A DNA stretch of 64,000 nt from Natronoflexus pectinivorans (GTDB taxonomy: Bacteria > Bacteroidota > Bacteroidia > Bacteroidales > Marinilabiliaceae), in the NCBI RefSeq assembly GCF_004345615.1, contig NZ_SLWK01000009.1:54666-118665 (forward strand), read 5' to 3'. The notes below the pieces were generated by a model. That model was not told the origin of the DNA. It worked only from the letters and a program-made list of their open reading frames with translations, and searched no databases. Numbering within the stretch: position 1 is the first letter of the stretch; every line of letters begins with the position of its first letter. Below, piece by piece: positions 1 through 9,611 of this stretch. The position numbers were made by a program, and so were the translations under genes.

Positions 1-422
1 CAGCAACTACCGTAGTCGGGAATGATGTGATCTGGAATATTGGTAGTTTGGCAAATGGAGCTACTCAATCTCTGGATATTACCGCTACTGTTCTGGCATC
101 TGGTGATTACGACAACACGGCAAATGTTTCTTCAACCACTGATGACCCAAATAGCACCAACGATTCAGACAGCCAGTCGGTAACGCCAAATCCGGTTGCC
201 GATTTGAGCATCAATAAAACAGTGAACAACCAAACGCCAAACGTGGGGTCAAACGTGGTCTTCACAATTACTGTGACCAACAATGGACCAAGTGATGCAA
301 CCGGCGTAGAAGTTATCGATAATCTTCCTTCAGGATACACTTACGTAGAGGACGATGATGATGCAGCAACTACAGTAGTCGGGAATAATGTAACCTGGAA
401 TATTGGTAGTTTGGCAAATGGC
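1..422 (+). repeat. Near-identical DUF11 coding repeats, 363-bp period
   Basis: The first ~60 bases (encoding ATTVVGNDVIWNIGSLANG) recur at 364-422 (ATTVVGNNVTWNIGSLANG) with only a few base changes. The offset is 363 bp, or 121 codons. Such high DNA identity between modules points to recent unequal crossing-over or gene conversion in the array that continues beyond the left edge. Confidence 0.85.
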
Positions 423-3400
423 GATTCTCAAATTCTGAAAATTACTGCAAAAGTAAGTGAACCTACAGGAACCAACAATGAGTATTTAAACTCAGCATTA
501 GTTAATGGTGATGAGTATGATCCGGACACCGAAAACAACAATGCTCAAATAAATATCACTCCCCAATATAATGCCACAATAACCCTTGAAAAAACCGGAA
601 CATACAGCGATAATACAGAAAACGGGATGCATTACGCCGGTGACTTAATGACATATAGTTTCAAAATTACGAATAATGGCAATGTTACACTTTATAGCAT
701 TGTTTTAAAGGATGAAATGTTGAATCTTGAAGAGGCATTGGCAGCACCTTTGGCTCCCAATACGCAAATTAATATTGAAGACAAAACATATACCATCACT
801 CAAAATGACATTGAGAACGGCTCCATATTCAATACTGCAACAGTAACAGCAGAGATATGGAATGGAGATGAAGTGACTGCTGATGATTCACATGAAAAAA
901 ATATCGATCAGGTAACAGAGTTGCATATTTCAATTGAAAACATAAGCCCCTCTTCAACATATTCATCAGTAGGTGAAGATATTATTTTTAAAACAACCGT
1001 TTCAAACACAGGAAACCTGATAGTTGAAAATGTAAACATTACCGATCAACTTACAGGGCTAAATGAGACGGTGACAATCAATCCGGGCACAAGTGCTGAA
1101 TTTACAAGAACCTTTACTGTAAATCAAACTCATATCAATAACGGTTCGGTTACTAACGAAGTAAATGCCGAATATGCATCTTCTGTTATTAGTGATGTGA
1201 TTACAGTAAATGCAACGCAAACGCCACAGCTAACCGTAACAAAAACTGCAACTCCAAAAATTTTTAGCGAAATTGGCGAAATTATAGAATACAGTATCAC
1301 TGTAGCAAATTCAGGAAATGTAATCCTTGAAAACATTACAGTAGAAGATGAAAATACCGGATTGAGTAGCAATATTACCTCTTTAAATCCCGGATCAAAT
1401 AATCAATTCCAGACTTCATATACCATTACAGCCGATGATTTGGATAGAAGTTATTTTACCAATATTGCAAAAGCTTCTTTCGAATTTAATAGTGTTCATT
1501 ACGAATTCTCAGATACCGAGACAGTCTCGGCAAATATTGCTGATTTAACCTTAACAAAATCGGTTGATGATAACGAACCTTTTGTCGGCGATGAAATCGT
1601 TTTCACTCTTACTGTTACCAACCATGGCCCCGATATGGCTACCGAAGTGGTTGTAACCGATATCTTGCCCAATGGGTTTGAGCACATTGAGAATCAACCC
1701 ACCAAAGGCACTTATAATGTTGGAACAGGCCAATGGGTAACCAATGAACTCGCGGTAAGTGAAACCGTTTCTTTAACAATTACCACACTTGTAAAAGAAC
1801 CGGGATCAGGAATCCAATTCACTAATAATGCGAAAGTTGAATCCAATCAGTTTGACCCAAACACTGAAGACAATGAGGCTTCTGTTTCGGCACCTGCTCG
1901 ACAAAGCGAATTGGTTATTAACAAAGAAATTGACAACGATACGCCCTTTGTAAATGATGAAATTACATTTACAATAACCATATACAACCAGGGGCCACAT
2001 AACGCCACAGGCGTTGATGTGCTTGATATAATCCCGGCAGGTTACAACAACATTTCAAATATCTCTCATGGTGGTTCTTTAAATGAAAACCAAATTTCAT
2101 GGAACAATCTAAACATTACCAATGGCAATCAGATAGAATTATCCTATACGGCAACGCTTCTTCCTCCATCGGGAATTTTAAATGAATACACCAACATTGC
2201 ATCCATTACATCGCTTGATCAGTTTGACACCAACCTGAGCAATAATTCCGTCCAATTTACACCAGAGATACAAAACACCCCGCCCGTTGCAAATCCTCAT
2301 AGCAAAACCATCGCAGAAGACACTGAATTATCTGTCGATTCAGACAACGGATTACTGTCCGACGCGACTGATGCCGATGGAGACCCATTAAACGTTGTCA
2401 GTTTCAGAATAAGCGGAACTACATATAATGTAAATACCACCATCACATTTAACGAGGGAATCATAAGAATTAATCAGGATGGTAGTTTTGTTTATATGCC
2501 AAAGTTAAACTATTGGGGAAACGTCCCAACCATTTATTACACCATCTCTGATGGAAAGGATACCACAGAAAGTACTCTTAACATAGAGGTTACACCGGTA
2601 AACGATCCACCTGTGGCCAATAATAACTATCTCTTTACGGCAGAAAACACGCCTGTTAATATAGATGTACTTGCAAACGACCATGACGATGCGGATTATC
2701 CATATGGAGGAATCGACCCAAGTTCACTCCGCATTATTCAACAACCCGAAAATGGCATGTTAACGATACTGGATAATAATACCATTAACTTCACCCCTCG
2801 GTTTGGTTTCTTTGGAAGAGATACTGCGGTTTATGAAATATGTGACTTGGGATATCCGCTCCCACCTGAATGCAGTACAGCCAAAATAATCATTGAAGTA
2901 GCCAGACTTTCACCACTGGCAGTAGATGACTATGCCGAGCTGGATGAAGACACCAGCGTGGAAATTGACATTCTGGCTAACGACATAGATCCCTTTATCA
3001 ATCCACAAACAGTAGTCATTGTTGTTCAACCAAAACACGGCACAGCCACCTATTTGGGTAATGGAATTGTTCGATACACTCCAAATCCTAACTATAATGG
3101 AACAGACTTCTTCACTTATACGGTTAGAAATCTGGCTAACCTAATAAGCAATGAAGCACGGGTGGACATAACAATTCACCCCGTTCCCGATCCACCGGTT
3201 GCTGTTAACGGTTGGTATACAACCAAAGAGAACGTGGCCGCCATAATACCTATCTACGAATTGGTTTCAGACCCCGATGATGACATTGATTTTGAAACAA
3301 TTGAAATCATTACACCTCCCATCCACGGGAACCTTTCACCTGGAACCGAAGAAGGAACCTTGATATACACACCCGACACCGGATTCTCTGGTGATGATTC

Positions 3401-5219
3401 ATTCCAATTCAGAATTTCTGATCTTACTGATCTGCAAAGCAATATTGCAACCGTTACAATTCAGGTTTCCGATCAGGCTCCAACAGCGAATGACGTTGAA
3501 ATAACAATTGATGAAGATGAAACGGTAGTCATTGATGTTCTCTTCAATGATACAGATCCTCAGGATAACATTGATCCTTCCACAGTAACCATTACCATAG
3601 AGCCATTGCATGGACAGGCAACAACAAACCCAGACGGCACAGTTACATACATTCCCGATGAGAACTACTTTGGTCTGGATAGTTTTTATTACCGGGTATG
3701 TGATGAAACCAATTATTGTGATGAAGCCAAGGTAACCATTACCATCAATCCGGTAAATGACCCGCCTGTGGCCAATGATAACGAGGCTACCCTGAAACAA
3801 AACACATCCACCTTAGTGGATGTGCTGAGCAACGATTATGATGTAGACAACACCATAGATGAACTGACTCTATCAATCTCTGTCGCTCCTCAATATGGAA
3901 CGGCTGAAATTAGTACAACTCCACGGGGGATTATTTACACACCAAATCCGGGCTATTTTGGAACCGATCAGTTTATCTACCGTCTTACTGATCCGGAGGG
4001 ACTGTGGGATGAGGCAACTGTTTACCTGACCATTACTTGGGTAAATTCACCACCCGAGCCCCAGGATAACCATTTCGGTCCTGTTCGTGAAGAAGGAATG
4101 CTTCTTAATGTTCTGGAAAATGACATCGATCCTGATGACAACATTGATCCATCCACTGTAACAATCGTTGTTCAACCACAACACGGGAACATCACTGTCA
4201 ACAGCGATGGAAGCATATTCTTTTTACCTGAAGAAGGATACATTGGCAGCGACTCATTTGTTTATTCGGTTTGTGATACCGAGGGTGCTTGTGGAGATGC
4301 CACCGTAACCCTGGATATCATTGCAGGAAATGAGCCTCCCGTGGCATTTGACGTTTACATCGAACTGGATGAAGACACCCAGGCAACATTTAATCCCCTT
4401 GATAACGACACAGACCCAAATGATAATATAGATCCTGGATCACTGATCATCATAGCTCAACCTCAACACGGAGTTGTTGACATCATAGATGGAAACGGAA
4501 CCGTCATTTATACCCCCGATCCGGATTACTTTGGTGCAGATCAGTTCACCTATAGAATCTGTGACGATGGCATGCCGGTATTATGCGATGAAGCTACCGT
4601 TTTCTTTACCATACATCCGGTTAACGATGCGCCACGTCCACAACCCAATTCAATTAGCATTTTTGATGGCGCAACTGCCACCATCAATGTGTTGGAAAAC
4701 GATTTTGAACCTGAAGGAGAAGAGATGACCGTTTTTCTCATTTCTAATTCTGTAACGCCATACGGAGAAGCAACGTTGTCTGCCGATGGAACCTTTACCT
4801 ATACTGCATTTGCCGGATCATTCTTCCGGAATGATACCATTTACTATCGCAATTGCGATCCGCATAATGCATGCACAGATTCATACGTTGCCATAACCAT
4901 TTTGCCCACTGATCAATCAGGAGACGGTATTCCTGACAACCTAAGAGTCCCAGCGGCCTTCTCTCCGAATGACGAAAGAAATAAGTATTGGAGCATCCAT
5001 GGTCTTGAGGAACTCGAAGAGGCAGGAAAGCCCGGAGAAATCTTTATTTATAATCGCTGGGGCGGCCTGGTTTTCCACGAGAACCCATTTAAAAACAGAT
5101 GGGATGGTCGAGCCTCCAGCAATGTAATCGGAAATCGGGAACTTCCGGAAGGCGTTTATTACTACATCCTGGATTTAAACGGAAAAGTGTTTAAAGGAAG
5201 CATTTATATAAAAAGATAA
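1..5219 (+). CDS. Giant DUF11 / cadherin-like repeat surface protein with type IX sorting domain (5' end outside window)
   Basis: The reading frame is open from the first bases (codons from base 3), so about 1,738 residues are visible and the N-terminus is missing. Roughly the first 750 residues are DUF11-type modules (motifs such as TVTNNGPSDATGVEV and FTLTVTNHGPDMATEV). About nine cadherin-like tandem modules follow, each opening with a PPVA(N)DN-like motif and containing D-rich turns such as DNIDPSTVTI. The last ~95 residues (from SGDGIPDNLRVPAAFSPN to the end, with FIYNRWGGLVF and WDG) match the gliding-motility-associated (CHU_C, type B) C-terminal sorting domain. Known for the family: export by the type IX system and cell-surface adhesion. 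The next two genes are typical partners. Ligand unknown. Confidence 0.9.
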   Translation, partial: ATTVVGNDVIWNIGSLANGATQSLDITATVLASGDYDNTANVSSTTDDPNSTNDSDSQSVTPNPVADLSINKTVNNQTPNVGSNVVFTITVTNNGPSDATGVEVIDNLPSGYTYVEDDDDAATTVVGNNVTWNIGSLANGDSQILKITAKVSEPTGTNNEYLNSALVNGDEYDPDTENNNAQINITPQYNATITLEKTGTYSDNTENGMHYAGDLMTYSFKITNNGNVTLYSIVLKDEMLNLEEALAAPLAPNTQINIEDKTYTITQNDIENGSIFNTATVTAEIWNGDEVTADDSHEKNIDQVTELHISIENISPSSTYSSVGEDIIFKTTVSNTGNLIVENVNITDQLTGLNETVTINPGTSAEFTRTFTVNQTHINNGSVTNEVNAEYASSVISDVITVNATQTPQLTVTKTATPKIFSEIGEIIEYSITVANSGNVILENITVEDENTGLSSNITSLNPGSNNQFQTSYTITADDLDRSYFTNIAKASFEFNSVHYEFSDTETVSANIADLTLTKSVDDNEPFVGDEIVFTLTVTNHGPDMATEVVVTDILPNGFEHIENQPTKGTYNVGTGQWVTNELAVSETVSLTITTLVKEPGSGIQFTNNAKVESNQFDPNTEDNEASVSAPARQSELVINKEIDNDTPFVNDEITFTITIYNQGPHNATGVDVLDIIPAGYNNISNISHGGSLNENQISWNNLNITNGNQIELSYTATLLPPSGILNEYTNIASITSLDQFDTNLSNNSVQFTPEIQNTPPVANPHSKTIAEDTELSVDSDNGLLSDATDADGDPLNVVSFRISGTTYNVNTTITFNEGIIRINQDGSFVYMPKLNYWGNVPTIYYTISDGKDTTESTLNIEVTPVNDPPVANNNYLFTAENTPVNIDVLANDHDDADYPYGGIDPSSLRIIQQPENGMLTILDNNTINFTPRFGFFGRDTAVYEICDLGYPLPPECSTAKIIIEVARLSPLAVDDYAELDEDTSVEIDILANDIDPFINPQTVVIVVQPKHGTATYLGNGIVRYTPNPNYNGTDFFTYTVRNLANLISNEARVDITIHPVPDPPVAVNGWYTTKENVAAIIPIYELVSDPDDDIDFETIEIITPPIHGNLSPGTEEGTLIYTPDTGFSGDDSFQFRISDLTDLQSNIATVTIQVSDQAPTANDVEITIDEDETVVIDVLFNDTDPQDNIDPSTVTITIEPLHGQATTNPDGTVTYIPDENYFGLDSFYYRVCDETNYCDEAKVTITINPVNDPPVANDNEATLKQNTSTLVDVLSNDYDVDNTIDELTLSISVAPQYGTAEISTTPRGIIYTPNPGYFGTDQFIYRLTDPEGLWDEATVYLTITWVNSPPEPQDNHFGPVREEGMLLNVLENDIDPDDNIDPSTVTIVVQPQHGNITVNSDGSIFFLPEEGYIGSDSFVYSVCDTEGACGDATVTLDIIAGNEPPVAFDVYIELDEDTQATFNPLDNDTDPNDNIDPGSLIIIAQPQHGVVDIIDGNGTVIYTPDPDYFGADQFTYRICDDGMPVLCDEATVFFTIHPVNDAPRPQPNSISIFDGATATINVLENDFEPEGEEMTVFLISNSVTPYGEATLSADGTFTYTAFAGSFFRNDTIYYRNCDPHNACTDSYVAITILPTDQSGDGIPDNLRVPAAFSPNDERNKYWSIHGLEELEEAGKPGEIFIYNRWGGLVFHENPFKNRWDGRASSNVIGNRELPEGVYYYILDLNGKVFKGSIYIKR

Positions 5220-5225
5220 AATAAA

Positions 5226-6158
5226 ATGGAATTAAAATTCAACCAGATATTTTCCGGATTACTTTTTCTGATGTTGCTTCTTACGAGCAACATCAAAAGC
5301 CAGCATGATCCAATGCTGACACAATACATGTTTAATCCGCTGATATTAAATCCTGCGTATGCAGGAACCAATGGCGTATTAACAGCCATGGCCATGTCAA
5401 GGTACCAATGGGTAGGTTTTGAAGATGCACCATCAACCTATACTTTTTCAATGCATACACCGGTGGTTTCAAGAAATTTTGGAACAGGATTCTCAATCAT
5501 ACACGACCAGATAGGACCGGTTAAGAACACCAATGCGTGGCTGGATTATTCTTATCAGGTATATCTTACAGACGACACCCGGATGTCTTTGGGGCTTAAA
5601 GGAGGATTTAGTTTTTATCAAAAAGACTTAAGCAGATATGCCAATGATATCGATATTACAGATGGTTATACCGATAGTAAATTCCTGCCCAATTTTGGCT
5701 TTGGAGTGCATGTATATAATCACAGATATTACGTTGGAATGGCTGCACCCCGCTTAATTGAAAACAGCATGAGTGAAACCGATTCCAATGAGTCAACTTT
5801 CATATCCAGAGAAAACAGGCTATATTTGCTCATGGCTGGTTATGCTTATCCCCTTAACAATGAACTGGTTTTACGGCCATCATTCATGTTGCGTGCAACA
5901 GAATCAGCACCTTTTAACCTTGATTTGAATATTAATTTATTAATCAGAGACCTTCTTTGGGTTGGACTGCTTTACCGTACCGACAATGTAATTGGAGGCA
6001 TGGTCAGATATCAGGTAACACCGCAATTAGGCTTGGGTTACGCATTTGACACAAATTTTGGCGGGGTTTCAACCCACTTTGGCAATACCCATGAAGCAAT
6101 GATTATCTTTGAATTTGATTTCAGAAAAGAACAAGTGCAAAACCCAAGATATTTCTAG
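5226..6158 (+). CDS. PorP/SprF family type IX secretion outer-membrane protein
   Basis: This 310-residue protein has an N-terminal signal peptide (LLFLMLLLTSNIKS, mature start near QHDPMLTQYMFNP). The opening QYMFNPLILNPAYAG is the PorP/SprF signature, and the rest alternates like a beta-barrel (for example DTRMSLGLKGGFSFYQKDL). Family knowledge: PorP/SprF proteins sit in the outer membrane and work with one large type B-sorted surface protein encoded just upstream. It starts 6 bases after the giant repeat protein ends and is followed one base later by the next gene, so the three form an operon. It is probably the dedicated partner for the upstream adhesin. Confidence 0.93.
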   Translation: MELKFNQIFSGLLFLMLLLTSNIKSQHDPMLTQYMFNPLILNPAYAGTNGVLTAMAMSRYQWVGFEDAPSTYTFSMHTPVVSRNFGTGFSIIHDQIGPVKNTNAWLDYSYQVYLTDDTRMSLGLKGGFSFYQKDLSRYANDIDITDGYTDSKFLPNFGFGVHVYNHRYYVGMAAPRLIENSMSETDSNESTFISRENRLYLLMAGYAYPLNNELVLRPSFMLRATESAPFNLDLNINLLIRDLLWVGLLYRTDNVIGGMVRYQVTPQLGLGYAFDTNFGGVSTHFGNTHEAMIIFEFDFRKEQVQNPRYF

Positions 6159-6159
6159 G

Positions 6160-7683
6160 ATGTTAAAATATTTATTAATCATATTGCTCCTTGGCATTTC
6201 AGGTTATGCAACCTCTCAAAGCAGGCAACTGCAAAGAGCCGATCAGTTGTATAATAATTTTGATTTCAACAGGGCACTCGACCGTTATTTAAGACTTGAA
6301 GAAAGAGGTGAAGCTTTGTTTTATGTAACCAGAAGAATTGCCGATTGTTACCGCCATTTAAACATGCCGGTTTACGCTGCAGAATGGTATTTTAAAGCCA
6401 TAGATTTTCCGGATGTTGAAGCCGAAACTTATTACCATCTTGGTCAAACACTTCGTATCCTTAAAAGATACGAAGAATCGGATAAGCATTTAGCCAGGTT
6501 CCATGAATTAAATCGTACCAGACTGCCAATGAGAGGCTTATCTCCTGAGCAATATCTTCAGGCCATTCATGCCGACTCAGGCAGATTTGAAATATTAACT
6601 TTAAATGGCATCAACAGCCAGTATTCAGATTTTGGTCCGGCAATTTGGAACGACTTGCTCGTTTTTTCATCAAACCGTCCCGGACGATCATTCATACGCA
6701 GAAGGGATACAAGAAATAACCTTCCGTTTTTTGACTTATATGCAGCACCAATAAAAGATTTAACAACCTTTGGGAGATCTGAACTTTTTCTTCCTTCAAT
6801 CAAATCCAGTCTTAATGACGGGCCTGTGAGCTTTTCGGCTGATGGCCGAACCATGTACATCACAAGAAATTCTGAATCCACACCCGAGGGGCGAAACGAA
6901 CTGGATATTCTTATTGCCAGACATCGTGATGATGAATGGGGTAAAGCTCTTCAAACATTGCCACTTAAAATGAAAGGATACTCTATTGCTCACCCTGCCA
7001 TCTCGCCTGATGACCAACGGCTTTATTTCGCCTCCGATATGCCAGGAGGCTACGGAGGAATGGATATTTATTACAGTGAGCGAAGAGGCGGATTTCTTTC
7101 ACAGCCTGTCAATTTGGGCCCTCACATCAACACTCCTGGCAATGAGGTATTTCCATATATCGATAAGAACGGACGGTTATTCTTCTCATCAGACGGATTG
7201 CCTGGATTGGGAGGTCTGGATATTTTCGTAGCATTACCTGAAGGAACAGGTTTTTCTGAACCATATAATGTCGGGCCGGGCATTAACAGTCCCTATGATG
7301 ACTTTACCATAGTCTTCACAAATGAAGGTGAAAGTGGCTATTTTGCATCCAACCGAAATGAAAACAATCAAAATGACAATCTTTATGCGTTCAGGTTAGT
7401 AAAACCTCTGGAATTCTCTATGATTAAAGGATCCATCATTAATGAATCGACCGGCTCGTATGAAGGTGGAGTATTAATCAACATTACAAGACAAGATGGC
7501 GCACCAGTAGCATCTCTGGAGAGTGATGATGATGGAAACTTTTCCATACACCTTCTGTCAGATAAGACCTATCGATTCACGTTCCGAAAAAGACTGATGG
7601 AGCCAAAAGAAAGAAGAGTAACCCCATCTGAAATGCAGGGTTACTCTACCATAAATATGAATATCCGGATGAACACCAGATAA
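6160..7683 (+). CDS. TPR / PD40 beta-propeller / carboxypeptidase-regulatory-like protein, PorE-like but without OmpA domain
   Basis: The ATG at 6160 is preferred over an in-frame ATG at 6109 inside porP because it gives a clean signal peptide (MLKYLLIILLLGISGYATS). In the 507 residues come a TPR-like region (~22-115), a WD40-like PD40 propeller (~150-400, with FSADGRTMYITRN, ISPDDQRLYFASDMPGG and DKNGRLFFSSDGLPG), then a carboxypeptidase-regulatory-like fold (~415-500). Family members next to porP genes, such as PorE, normally end in a peptidoglycan-binding OmpA domain. Here the protein stops at MNIRMNTR with no such domain and no frameshift visible. Likely role: periplasmic scaffold for the surface system. 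Anchoring must differ from PorE. Confidence 0.85.
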   Translation: MLKYLLIILLLGISGYATSQSRQLQRADQLYNNFDFNRALDRYLRLEERGEALFYVTRRIADCYRHLNMPVYAAEWYFKAIDFPDVEAETYYHLGQTLRILKRYEESDKHLARFHELNRTRLPMRGLSPEQYLQAIHADSGRFEILTLNGINSQYSDFGPAIWNDLLVFSSNRPGRSFIRRRDTRNNLPFFDLYAAPIKDLTTFGRSELFLPSIKSSLNDGPVSFSADGRTMYITRNSESTPEGRNELDILIARHRDDEWGKALQTLPLKMKGYSIAHPAISPDDQRLYFASDMPGGYGGMDIYYSERRGGFLSQPVNLGPHINTPGNEVFPYIDKNGRLFFSSDGLPGLGGLDIFVALPEGTGFSEPYNVGPGINSPYDDFTIVFTNEGESGYFASNRNENNQNDNLYAFRLVKPLEFSMIKGSIINESTGSYEGGVLINITRQDGAPVASLESDDDGNFSIHLLSDKTYRFTFRKRLMEPKERRVTPSEMQGYSTINMNIRMNTR

Positions 7684-7712
7684 AATTTCAAGTGCTTAAA
7701 ATATTCTAAGTA

Positions 7713-8090
7713 TTAAAAAGGCAGGTCATCTTTTGGTTCAGCCGGTGGAATATCAGTTTCAGCAAACGGAGGTGGTGTCTGAGGTTCTGCAACCTGCCCA
7801 TCAGAAACTAAATCAATACGCCACGCCTCAAGATTGGTAAAATAATTTACCTTTCCGTCTTTTTCCCACTTTCTACCTCGCAAATTGAATCCAACTTTAA
7901 TGTTATCTCCCAAATTGTAAGAGTCCAACAAGCCGCATTTATCCTGAGTTAATTGAAATTTGATGAAATCATTCCAATCCTGATTTCTTTCATTTATTAC
8001 CTCAATTACAAACTCCCTCTTCTTAAAACTAGAAGTTATATCTACTGTATCTTCTTTTACGATAAGACTACCACTGATTTCAAAATTCAT
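7713..8090 (-). CDS. DUF3127 family protein with SSB-like acidic tail
   Basis: This 125-residue protein begins MNFEISGSLIVKEDTVDITSSF, typical of DUF3127, a family common in Bacteroidota and predicted to be OB-fold-like. The core (~1-95) is followed by a Pro/Glu-rich linker and ends in PKDDLPF. That acidic tail resembles the DDDIPF C-terminus by which single-stranded-DNA-binding proteins recruit repair enzymes. A role in DNA metabolism is an inference from the tail and fold, not established. It lies downstream of the cyclophilin gene on the same strand (11-base gap), so the two may be cotranscribed. Confidence 0.8.
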   Translation of the reverse strand: MNFEISGSLIVKEDTVDITSSFKKREFVIEVINERNQDWNDFIKFQLTQDKCGLLDSYNLGDNIKVGFNLRGRKWEKDGKVNYFTNLEAWRIDLVSDGQVAEPQTPPPFAETDIPPAEPKDDLPF

Positions 8091-8101
8091 TATTTAAACT
8101 T

Positions 8102-8560
8102 TTATGATTCAACAATCTCTATTTTTTCAATGCGGTCGCCAGCCCTAACCTGGTCAATAATATCCAAACCTTCGTATACTTTACCAAAGCAGGTATGATT
8201 TCGGTCTAAATGTGCTGTGTTATTGCGGCTGTGACAAATAAAGAATTGAGATCCGCCTGTATCCCTTCCGGCGTGAGCCATACTTAAAACACCACGATCA
8301 TGGTACTGGTTCTCACCATCCAATTCACATGGTATCTGGTATCCGGGACCACCGGTACCAACACGGGGATTACCGGGCTCTTTACTGAGCGGACATCCAC
8401 CTTGTATAACAAAATCTGGAATAACTCTATGAAACGTTATTCCGTTATAGAATCCTTCTTCAGCAAGTTTAATAAAGTTTGCAACGGTTCCCGGGGCATC
8501 TGTATGGTAAAACTCAACTTTCATTACACCTTTGGAGGTGTGTATTTCTGCTTTTTTCAT
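8102..8560 (-). CDS. Cyclophilin-type peptidyl-prolyl cis-trans isomerase
   Basis: The frame can be extended upstream to 8635, but the ATG at 8560 ([17 protein letters not shown]) gives the normal 152-residue single-domain cytoplasmic cyclophilin without a signal peptide. Diagnostic motifs are [13 protein letters not shown] (catalytic Arg and Phe), GGSQFFI and a C-terminal [11 protein letters not shown]. The enzyme catalyses proline cis-trans isomerisation during protein folding. The DUF3127 gene follows after 11 bases. Confidence 0.92.
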   Translation of the reverse strand: MKKAEIHTSKGVMKVEFYHTDAPGTVANFIKLAEEGFYNGITFHRVIPDFVIQGGCPLSKEPGNPRVGTGGPGYQIPCELDGENQYHDRGVLSMAHAGRDTGGSQFFICHSRNNTAHLDRNHTCFGKVYEGLDIIDQVRAGDRIEKIEIVES

Positions 8561-9050
8561 ACTTGTCAATATAGCTAAATTTGTAATTATTGGTAAAAGT
8601 AAGCAATAGATATGGCAGCACAAAAACATTACCAAAATACAACAAAAATTTCGTAACCCAAAAATCCATAAAAGGTCTCTCCTTTGCTGAATTAATCATC
8701 AAATGATTAATTGTTTTTTTTATCACATAATAATGGGTCGAAAAACTTTTTTGTTTTGCTGATTTGAATACACATATCATATTAGCTAGCATAGGTTTGT
8801 TATATAACAGTAGGCGCTTTTGGATTATGGTTAAAACGTTCGTTATCATAAAACGAGATACTGTATTAACAAAAAGCCAAAACTATCGTTTTTTTTTGTT
8901 TGCAAAATGTAACCAGAAGCTCTGTTTCTGCGTTAGAAGCAGATATAACCATTCCCATTGCAACCATAAACTGACTCATTTTATGTTGTCTAAACCAACG
9001 GTTGTTATCAGAAATCCAATAATTAGTTACATTATTACATTCAAACAAGT
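8561..9050. other. Gene-free stretch between cyclophilin and a membrane protein
   Basis: About 490 bases of AT-rich sequence. The short open frames on both strands here show no recognisable protein features and overlap each other. The inverted pair AATCATCA/TGATTAAT near 8694-8711 is the only structure noticed. It presumably carries the promoters of the two flanking divergent genes, but no clear -7 box was assigned. Confidence 0.5.
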
Positions 9051-9611
9051 ATGAGTTTCATTTTGAAAGCAAAGGCGTGGCATATATTCGTTGCCATATT
9101 CATTTTTCCGTTTTTTGTTTTGATTTCAGGATTTGTTCTTCCATCCTATTATGTAAGTACGTCTTATCACTTTTTCTCTATACCTGGCTCAATCGTTGTT
9201 TCCCAACTATTTTTTTATTTATGGCTCTGGGCTGTAGGCTCAAAACTTCATAAGAGACATAACTTGAACGACTTTTTTAACAATCGTCTGTTTAAATCCC
9301 TTATAATAATCCCGGTATTAGTTATTATAATCATTCTGGGATATTGGATATGGGGAGCTTCAATACTCAGTATGGGAAAGTTCTCAATGGCAAACGTACT
9401 TTTCGCTGCACTTTGGGTTATCATGCCCATTCAGTTCACCCTCATCATCAGTAAATTTTATTGCTTCTTTTTTGCAGCTAAAGTCATCAAGTGTAGTGAA
9501 CTTAACAAAAATGTCAAATTTGATGAATTCATTACTGAATTTATTCTGATTATTGTTTTCCCGGTAGGAATTTGGTATTTACAACCCAGAATAAACAAAT
9601 TACTTAATTAG
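9051..9611 (+). CDS. Hypothetical four-helix membrane protein
   Basis: This 186-residue protein has about four strongly hydrophobic segments (~10-30, ~45-62, ~84-105, ~118-145) and a fifth weaker one near the C-terminus in the motif FPVGIWYLQPRINKL. That ending is shared by many small Bacteroidota inner-membrane proteins of unknown function. No catalytic motif is visible. The stop codon overlaps by four bases the end of the convergent GntR-family gene. Function unknown. Confidence 0.7.
   Translation: MSFILKAKAWHIFVAIFIFPFFVLISGFVLPSYYVSTSYHFFSIPGSIVVSQLFFYLWLWAVGSKLHKRHNLNDFFNNRLFKSLIIIPVLVIIIILGYWIWGASILSMGKFSMANVLFAALWVIMPIQFTLIISKFYCFFFAAKVIKCSELNKNVKFDEFITEFILIIVFPVGIWYLQPRINKLLN

Noticed and set aside
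1-422. Near-identical repeats as a CRISPR or insertion sequence
   Set aside because: They are in-frame protein-domain repeats of a surface protein with a 121-codon period.
3399-3800. 133-codon minus-strand frame in the giant surface protein
   Set aside because: Antisense to repeat modules with clear coding character.
8514-9054. Overlapping short frames on both strands upstream of the 9051 gene
   Set aside because: They conflict with each other, lack ribosome sites and have no recognisable domains.
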